A DNA stretch of 37,182 nucleotides from an uncultured Clostridia bacterium (GTDB lineage: Bacteria > Bacillota > Clostridia > Christensenellales > Pumilibacteraceae). The notes beneath the pieces are model-generated. The model saw nothing but the letters and a program-made list of their open reading frames with translations, did no database searches and was not told where the DNA came from. The position numbers and the translations under genes were made by a program. Shown here one piece after another: positions 32,058-37,182 of the stretch. Position 1 is the first letter of the stretch; the number at the start of each line of letters is the position of its first letter. The stretch is from NCBI GenBank assembly GCA_947066105.1, contig CAMSYM010000019.1:1-37182 (forward strand), read 5' to 3'.

Positions 32058-32877
32058 AGACCGATACGTATTCGATTGGGACAGGATCTTGCATAAGGAC
32101 GGCTATCACATCGAATACAGCATAACGGATATCTGCAACAGGAATTGCGCGTACTGTTCGCATCTCGCGCCGCTGGCAAAAAGCGCGAACTTCGTCGGCG
32201 AGCGCGAGTTCGAATATACCGCAAGCCTGTTGCAAAAGCTCCTGCCCGACGCGCACGCGTTTTGGCTGACGGGCGGCGAACCGACGTTGCATCCGAGCTT
32301 TATGCGACTGTTGGAAATATCCCGTAATATCTTTACCGACAATCACGTCGGGATATATTCCAACGGCATAACGCTCGCAAAGCGCGAAGCGGACGAAACG
32401 TTTTGGCGAGCCGTGCGGGACAACGGGATAGTGTGGGCGATCACGTGCTACGATAACGACGGCGCTTGGTTCGAACGCCTGTTCGCAAAGCACGGGTGCA
32501 TAAACAACCTGGCGATATTGCATAGCGGCAAACGTTTTTTCAATCTCGTCAACTACTCGCGTGGTCGACCCGTTACGCGCGAAAAATACGTAAAATGCGG
32601 TTGGGAGCGGAGCAAGATAAACGTGCGCAACGGCAAGATCTACAACTGCCCGTCGGCGGAATTCGCCGAGCTGTTCAACGGATATTTCGGCGCGCGGCTC
32701 GAACTGACCGACAAAGACCGTCTTGTAATAGACGAAAATCTCACGCGAGAACAAATAGACGCATTCCGCAAAGAAGTACCGTTTTGCAGTCAATGCGATC
32801 TCGACAAGCGGTACACAATAATAACCGACAGCACGCCGAGCGAGCGGAAGATCACCGAGTGGTCGTGCTGCGAATAA
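32047..32877 (+). CDS. Radical SAM protein with additional C-terminal cysteines
   Basis: The protein is 276 residues from the ATG at 32047, overlapping the glycosyltransferase stop by 11 bases. The [4Fe-4S]-SAM motif CNRNCAYCSHLAPLA (Cys 30, 34, 37) is followed by LTGGEPTLHP. Toward the C-terminus more cysteines appear (KCGWERSK, YNCPSAEF, FCSQCDLD, WSCCE), as in SPASM-type enzymes with auxiliary clusters that modify peptides or carbohydrates. No ribosome binding site is seen, so translation is probably coupled. CSHLAPLA-type radical SAM proteins often accompany glycosyltransferases in surface polysaccharide loci. Substrate unknown. Confidence 0.85.
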   Translation: MKLKDRYVFDWDRILHKDGYHIEYSITDICNRNCAYCSHLAPLAKSANFVGEREFEYTASLLQKLLPDAHAFWLTGGEPTLHPSFMRLLEISRNIFTDNHVGIYSNGITLAKREADETFWRAVRDNGIVWAITCYDNDGAWFERLFAKHGCINNLAILHSGKRFFNLVNYSRGRPVTREKYVKCGWERSKINVRNGKIYNCPSAEFAELFNGYFGARLELTDKDRLVIDENLTREQIDAFRKEVPFCSQCDLDKRYTIITDSTPSERKITEWSCCE

Positions 32878-32908
32878 ACACAAGTCGCATACGACAAAGG
32901 AGAGTATC

Positions 32909-35900
32909 ATGGAAAACACCGAAAAAATAATCGTGGGCTACGACGCGGAAACGGACGCCCGCGCGGCAGAAAAAACGACCGTATCCCGACGTATAGCGGA
33001 AGATCGTGCCGCTCGCACGGCGGGCATAGGCGTAGAAAACAAAAGCTTGCGCACCGCCAACGCGCGGCATTACATAGGCGAGAACGGCGAGCGCAAAGCG
33101 GTGATCACGGGCGCGCCGCGGCACTATTACAGCGTTGCGGACAAGCGCATGCGCAGGATAGACAACACGCTCGAACTTAAAAACGGCGCATACGAAAACA
33201 GATACAACGCGTTTAAAGTGCGGTTCGCCGCCGACGCGACGGACGACGGCATTATGCGCGTAAGTCAAGGCGATCACGAAATAGCGTTTTCGCTCGCGGA
33301 CGACATTTGCGGCAACGCGCGTGTACGTCGCCGCATGTGCGGAGCGGTCTTGCGCGACGTAATATCGCGTATGACGGATATCGCCGACGACAAGCTCGAA
33401 AGCGGTATCGGCTATCCCGAAATATTCGACGGCGTGGACTTCGAGTACGAAGTCAAGCCCGACGGGATAAAGGAAAATATCACCGTGAATAAACGGCTCG
33501 ACGGCTACGAGTTCGACTTTATAGTGTCGACTAAGGGCTTGCGGGTCGAGATCGACGACGAAAACAACACCGTCGCGTTCTATGCCGAAAACGCGGACGG
33601 CGACGCCGAGCCGATGTTTACCATGCCCGCGCCGTATATGTACGACGGTAACGGCGCGACGTCGCATGCGGTAAAATACGCAACGGAAAAGATAAGCCCC
33701 GAACGGTATCTGTTAAAGCTCCTGCCCGACGCGCAGTGGATAAACTCCGCCGACCGCGCGTTCCCCGTCACCGTCGATCCGACGATAATTTCCAAATTCA
33801 AAAGCGATCTGAATTTAGAATTTATCAAAAAAGACGCGAACGCGACGGGCGGATTGTATGCGAGCATAGCCGATCACCACATTTTGGGATTCGAGGAAGG
33901 CAGTGTTTGTAAAAGAAACGAAGAATTGTATTTGTACGTCGGTTTAGACGGATTGAAAAACATAGCCGAAATGCGCGACGGCAAAATAAACAGCGCGACG
34001 CTGTATTTCGCCATAGGCAAAGACAGATTCTTGCCGCAAGTGATGAATGCCAACGGATATTTTTCGATCTACGGCGTACCCGCGAACACGGCTTTGGATT
34101 TCGCGACTTTGGAAAAATTGCAGAGCGACGTGCTTGCCAACGCCAAGCCCGTATGCGACGAAAACAAATTTTATTATATGGAGTTCGATATTTCTTCCGC
34201 TATCGCCAAGGAATACACGGGCTTCGTTATCAAAGCCAATCGCGCAAACAACAGTTCGAGCCAATTGGCGCAGAACTACGCATTTATCATCACGAACGAC
34301 GTTAAAACGCAGTTGTATGTTTCGTACACGCCCAAAAGCCATGTTCGCGGCAACAAATCCATATCCGCCCAATGCAATTCCGCCGGCACGGGCGCGATCG
34401 ATCTGTTTACGGGCGATCTGACGTTCGTACACGACATATTGAGCTTCGACGGCGCACAGCTCCCGATGAATATTTCGCTCGTGTATGATTCCGACAGATA
34501 CAAGGAGTACGAATTGAACGGTTACGGCTGCGGCAACGGCTGGCGGTTGAACTTTATGCAGACGATAGAGCGCATGAACGTGCCGACCGTCGGCGGCAAC
34601 GGCGATATAGAATACTACGAATATACCGACGCGGCGGGGAACAAGCAGGAGATATGCACGAGATATTATAAGGAAACGGACAGCGACGATAAGAATAAAA
34701 CGATCAAGCTTTACGGCTCGTATGCGGAAGGCTGCGGTCTGCTTTCGGAAATAAGCAACGACAATTACGTGCTTACAAAAACGTTCGACGAAAATAAAGC
34801 CGAAAATCTCGTACTGACCGACCGCGCGGGCAACAGAATGGTTTTCAAACCGAATTTCAGTTCGTCGATGTGGTTGCTCGCGTCGGTGGAAAAGCCCGAA
34901 ACTACCGATCGCCCCACACTGAAAATGACCGTTCGGTATAACGGAAACAGCATAGTCGTCACCGATGCGAGCGGAAGGACGCTTACTTTCGAATTCGATC
35001 CGTTCAGCTACGGCTCGATCTTAAAACGCATAAAATACGACGGCAAAGAAATATTTTCGGTAAGCTATTCCGAACTCGATCTGGGCTATTGCATAGATAC
35101 CGTAACGACGCCGCAAGGCGATATATCGTTCGGTTGCGACGGGCGCGGCTGTTTTAACAAAATAACCGACCCGTCGGGCTATACGCTGGAATACAAAATA
35201 TCGTATGTCGACAATAAGCCGAAGATGGGCGGGTATTACATAAAATCGACGGTCGACGAAATATCTTATGCCGAGAACGATCGGGACGGCTTGACGATAG
35301 GCAACGAAAAAATATCGGAAAACATTACCGTGGAATACGATTCGGGCATATCCGACAGTGTATTCACAATGAGCGAAAACGTGAAAAATCTCACGACCGT
35401 CACCGACGCCGACGGCGTAAAGACGCATTATTTCTTCGACCCGCGCGGCGCGGTAAAGGCGGTGATAGACGGCAAGGGCAATATAGAAGCATATTCGACG
35501 AGCGTAAAAACCAAAAAAATAAGCGTGTCCGCGACAAACGGCAATACGTACGTATTCGCCAACGAAGTGCAACAGAGCACGGCGAGCGCGTACGGCGACG
35601 CGGACCCTTTGGCGGCGATCAATCCTACGGATATCCGCTACTTTTTCGGTCGCACTTTTATAAAGAATGATCCGCAAGCCGACGACGAAACGTTTTTGTG
35701 GTCTGCGATGAATACGTCGCGTTTGGCAACGGGCTGGTATATATTTATGACCAAGCTCACGGGGCGCGTGGCGGCGGGCGTTCGGTTCGACGACCTTACC
35801 GACGCGGGCGACAGGCGCATACCGTACGTAGCGTTGCGCGTGCGAAAGACGTATAATATTTCCGGCAAGGAAACGATCGAGGAAGACTATGTGCGCGCGG

Positions 35901-37182
35901 AGTCGACGGGTTCGGGCAACGGAAAAGCGCAGTTCATGTTTATGCCGTTCTATGTCGACGGGAAAAACCTGACGTACATGCGCGCGGACATAGTGACCGA
36001 AGGCAATCCGAACGACGTATTTATGGAGCAATGGCGCGTGGTGCGTGCGGCGCAAGGATCGAAGGTAACGATCAAGGATACGGACGTAGCGGTAAGCGAA
36101 ACGTACGCCGAAGGACTGTATACGGCTACGACTACGGACATATCGAAGCGCAAAAACAACACGCGCGTAACGACGGTGCGACGCGGCAACAAATCGACGC
36201 AAACGGTGGTAGCGCAGTACGACTCCGCCAAAACGTCGGACGGGAAATACAAGTATCCCGAACGCGTGGTCAAGGAAGACCGCACTGGGCATCAGTATAA
36301 TGGGGATACGGAAAAGGAATATACCTACGACGGCTTCGGGAACATAACGAGCGAAACGGTAAAGGAAAAGTATAATTCGAAAAGACAAATGCGACGAGAC
36401 TGTACGTACGAGTCCGAGAACGGAAGCGCAGTCGGATACAAAAACATGCCGATGCGCGTAACGGGCGAAGACGGGAACGAAATAAAATACGACTACACAA
36501 ACGAAGGGTATATAAAGCGCACGACGCTGCCGGGAACTAACGTAAACATAGACTATACGTATAACGGGATAGACGGGCTGTTAAAGAAAATACGCTCGGA
36601 CGACGCGGAAAACACATTCTCGTACAACTGCGGGTATTTGACCAAGCTCGATCATCACGGATGCGAGTACGGATTCAAGTACGACGGGTTCGGAAGAATG
36701 ACGGAAATAACAGTGGGCGGCGAGAAGTATATACAAACAAGATATGCGGAACACGGAACGGATATAGACGGAGTAACGGGCGCGACGAGCAAAACGACGG
36801 TGGAGTATATAGGCGAAAGAACGGTCAAGCCCGCGCCGTATAGCGGTAGAACGACGTGCGGACAGGACTATACCCGCGCGGCAACGGAACAAACCGACGG
36901 ACAGGTGTATGCGTCGTATTACAATAAATTCGGCGAGCTGTTAAAAGTACGGTACGCAAAGAACACGGATATAGCCCACGCGTTCACGAGCGCGGACGAC
37001 TACGTAACGGTGGAAGAAGAAATATACGGACCCAAAACGGTAAGGTATACCGTGGGAACGACAGTGTACGAATACAGCTACATAGCGGCAACGGGCGAGC
37101 TAATAGACAGCGTGGAATACGAAGCGGGCAACGAAAAGCAACGGGCGAGCATAACGGAGCGGGACGAGTACGGGAAAGTAAA
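32909..37182 (+). CDS. Giant RHS/YD-repeat protein, 3' end beyond the window
   Basis: The frame runs 1,424 codons from the ATG at 32909 (AAAGGAG upstream) to the right edge without a stop. There is no signal peptide. The N-terminal 280 residues have the beta-rich head seen in large Clostridial RHS proteins (HYIGENGERKAVITGAP, and FPVTVDPTI near 290). LPMNISLVYDSDRYKEYELN and YGCGNGWRLNFMQ (about 515-550) mark the entry to the RHS cage. YD repeats follow, for example EYTYDGFGNITSET, DYTYNGIDGLLKKI and GFKYDGFGRMTEIT. RHS proteins form hollow shells that enclose a C-terminal toxin or build surface filaments. The variable tip and any immunity gene lie outside the window. The cluster's holin is the nearest export candidate. 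Confidence 0.88.
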   Translation, partial: MENTEKIIVGYDAETDARAAEKTTVSRRIAEDRAARTAGIGVENKSLRTANARHYIGENGERKAVITGAPRHYYSVADKRMRRIDNTLELKNGAYENRYNAFKVRFAADATDDGIMRVSQGDHEIAFSLADDICGNARVRRRMCGAVLRDVISRMTDIADDKLESGIGYPEIFDGVDFEYEVKPDGIKENITVNKRLDGYEFDFIVSTKGLRVEIDDENNTVAFYAENADGDAEPMFTMPAPYMYDGNGATSHAVKYATEKISPERYLLKLLPDAQWINSADRAFPVTVDPTIISKFKSDLNLEFIKKDANATGGLYASIADHHILGFEEGSVCKRNEELYLYVGLDGLKNIAEMRDGKINSATLYFAIGKDRFLPQVMNANGYFSIYGVPANTALDFATLEKLQSDVLANAKPVCDENKFYYMEFDISSAIAKEYTGFVIKANRANNSSSQLAQNYAFIITNDVKTQLYVSYTPKSHVRGNKSISAQCNSAGTGAIDLFTGDLTFVHDILSFDGAQLPMNISLVYDSDRYKEYELNGYGCGNGWRLNFMQTIERMNVPTVGGNGDIEYYEYTDAAGNKQEICTRYYKETDSDDKNKTIKLYGSYAEGCGLLSEISNDNYVLTKTFDENKAENLVLTDRAGNRMVFKPNFSSSMWLLASVEKPETTDRPTLKMTVRYNGNSIVVTDASGRTLTFEFDPFSYGSILKRIKYDGKEIFSVSYSELDLGYCIDTVTTPQGDISFGCDGRGCFNKITDPSGYTLEYKISYVDNKPKMGGYYIKSTVDEISYAENDRDGLTIGNEKISENITVEYDSGISDSVFTMSENVKNLTTVTDADGVKTHYFFDPRGAVKAVIDGKGNIEAYSTSVKTKKISVSATNGNTYVFANEVQQSTASAYGDADPLAAINPTDIRYFFGRTFIKNDPQADDETFLWSAMNTSRLATGWYIFMTKLTGRVAAGVRFDDLTDAGDRRIPYVALRVRKTYNISGKETIEEDYVRAESTGSGNGKAQFMFMPFYVDGKNLTYMRADIVTEGNPNDVFMEQWRVVRAAQGSKVTIKDTDVAVSETYAEGLYTATTTDISKRKNNTRVTTVRRGNKSTQTVVAQYDSAKTSDGKYKYPERVVKEDRTGHQYNGDTEKEYTYDGFGNITSETVKEKYNSKRQMRRDCTYESENGSAVGYKNMPMRVTGEDGNEIKYDYTNEGYIKRTTLPGTNVNIDYTYNGIDGLLKKIRSDDAENTFSYNCGYLTKLDHHGCEYGFKYDGFGRMTEITVGGEKYIQTRYAEHGTDIDGVTGATSKTTVEYIGERTVKPAPYSGRTTCGQDYTRAATEQTDGQVYASYYNKFGELLKVRYAKNTDIAHAFTSADDYVTVEEEIYGPKTVRYTVGTTVYEYSYIAATGELIDSVEYEAGNEKQRASITERDEYGKV

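Noticed and set aside
35021-36388. A 455-codon minus-strand frame inside the RHS gene
   Set aside because: It is Arg- and Tyr-rich antisense of YD-repeat codons, without motifs or a ribosome binding site.

Overview
The window reads as a piece of a Bacillota (probably class Clostridia, likely uncultured) chromosome. The basis is DnaD- and DnaI-type helicase-loading proteins, a LexA-type repressor, an NfnAB transhydrogenase, AGGAGG-type ribosome binding sites and several TTGACA-17 bp-TATAAT promoters. The class is an inference from gene families, not a measured placement.

Region 1 (1 to about 7,270) looks like the right end of an integrative element. It carries, on the minus strand, a cut-off gene with a non-standard start, a protein with two DUF6291-like repeats, and an 852-residue double-psi-beta-barrel RNA polymerase-like protein with a D-x-D-x-D motif (DYDSD). 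Divergent from these lie a YhcG-type PD-(D/E)XK nuclease and a very AT-rich pair: a four-helix membrane protein overlapping a P-loop kinase-Nudix fusion. The element ends in the 3' part of a tRNA-Ser(UGA), starting in the anticodon loop (7269-7324). This is what an integrase leaves behind, so everything to the right is chromosome.

Region 2 (7,740-25,270) is core chromosome, clearly richer in GC: dnaD-dnaI (minus), sbcD-sbcC plus a SLOG/transmembrane protein (plus), an iron alcohol dehydrogenase with nfnA-nfnB (plus), a repeat-littered gap, a RelA/SpoT-domain protein and a GH3 glycosidase (minus), a small membrane protein, and a complete tRNA-Ser(GCU).

Region 3 (25,270-28,160) is accessory: a membrane-anchored Mrr-like nuclease, a gene remnant, and a divergent isochorismatase-like hydrolase/WYL regulator pair.

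Region 4 (28,110-37,182) runs all on the plus strand. It has an autoregulated LexA-like repressor with a palindromic operator at its start site, a zinc-ribbon protein, a gene-free stretch ending in tandem terminators, and then a compact phage-derived set: sigma region 4-like regulator, holin, two tail/adhesin-like proteins, glycosyltransferase, radical SAM enzyme, and a giant RHS/YD-repeat protein that runs off the right edge. The RHS protein has no signal peptide. Together with the holin and sigma-like regulator this suggests a holin-dependent release system for a large toxin or adhesin.

The strongest candidates for undescribed biology are the polymerase-like gene with its apparently leaderless transcript, the membrane protein/kinase-Nudix pair, the SLOG-membrane protein in the sbcDC operon, and the sigma-holin-radical SAM-RHS locus.
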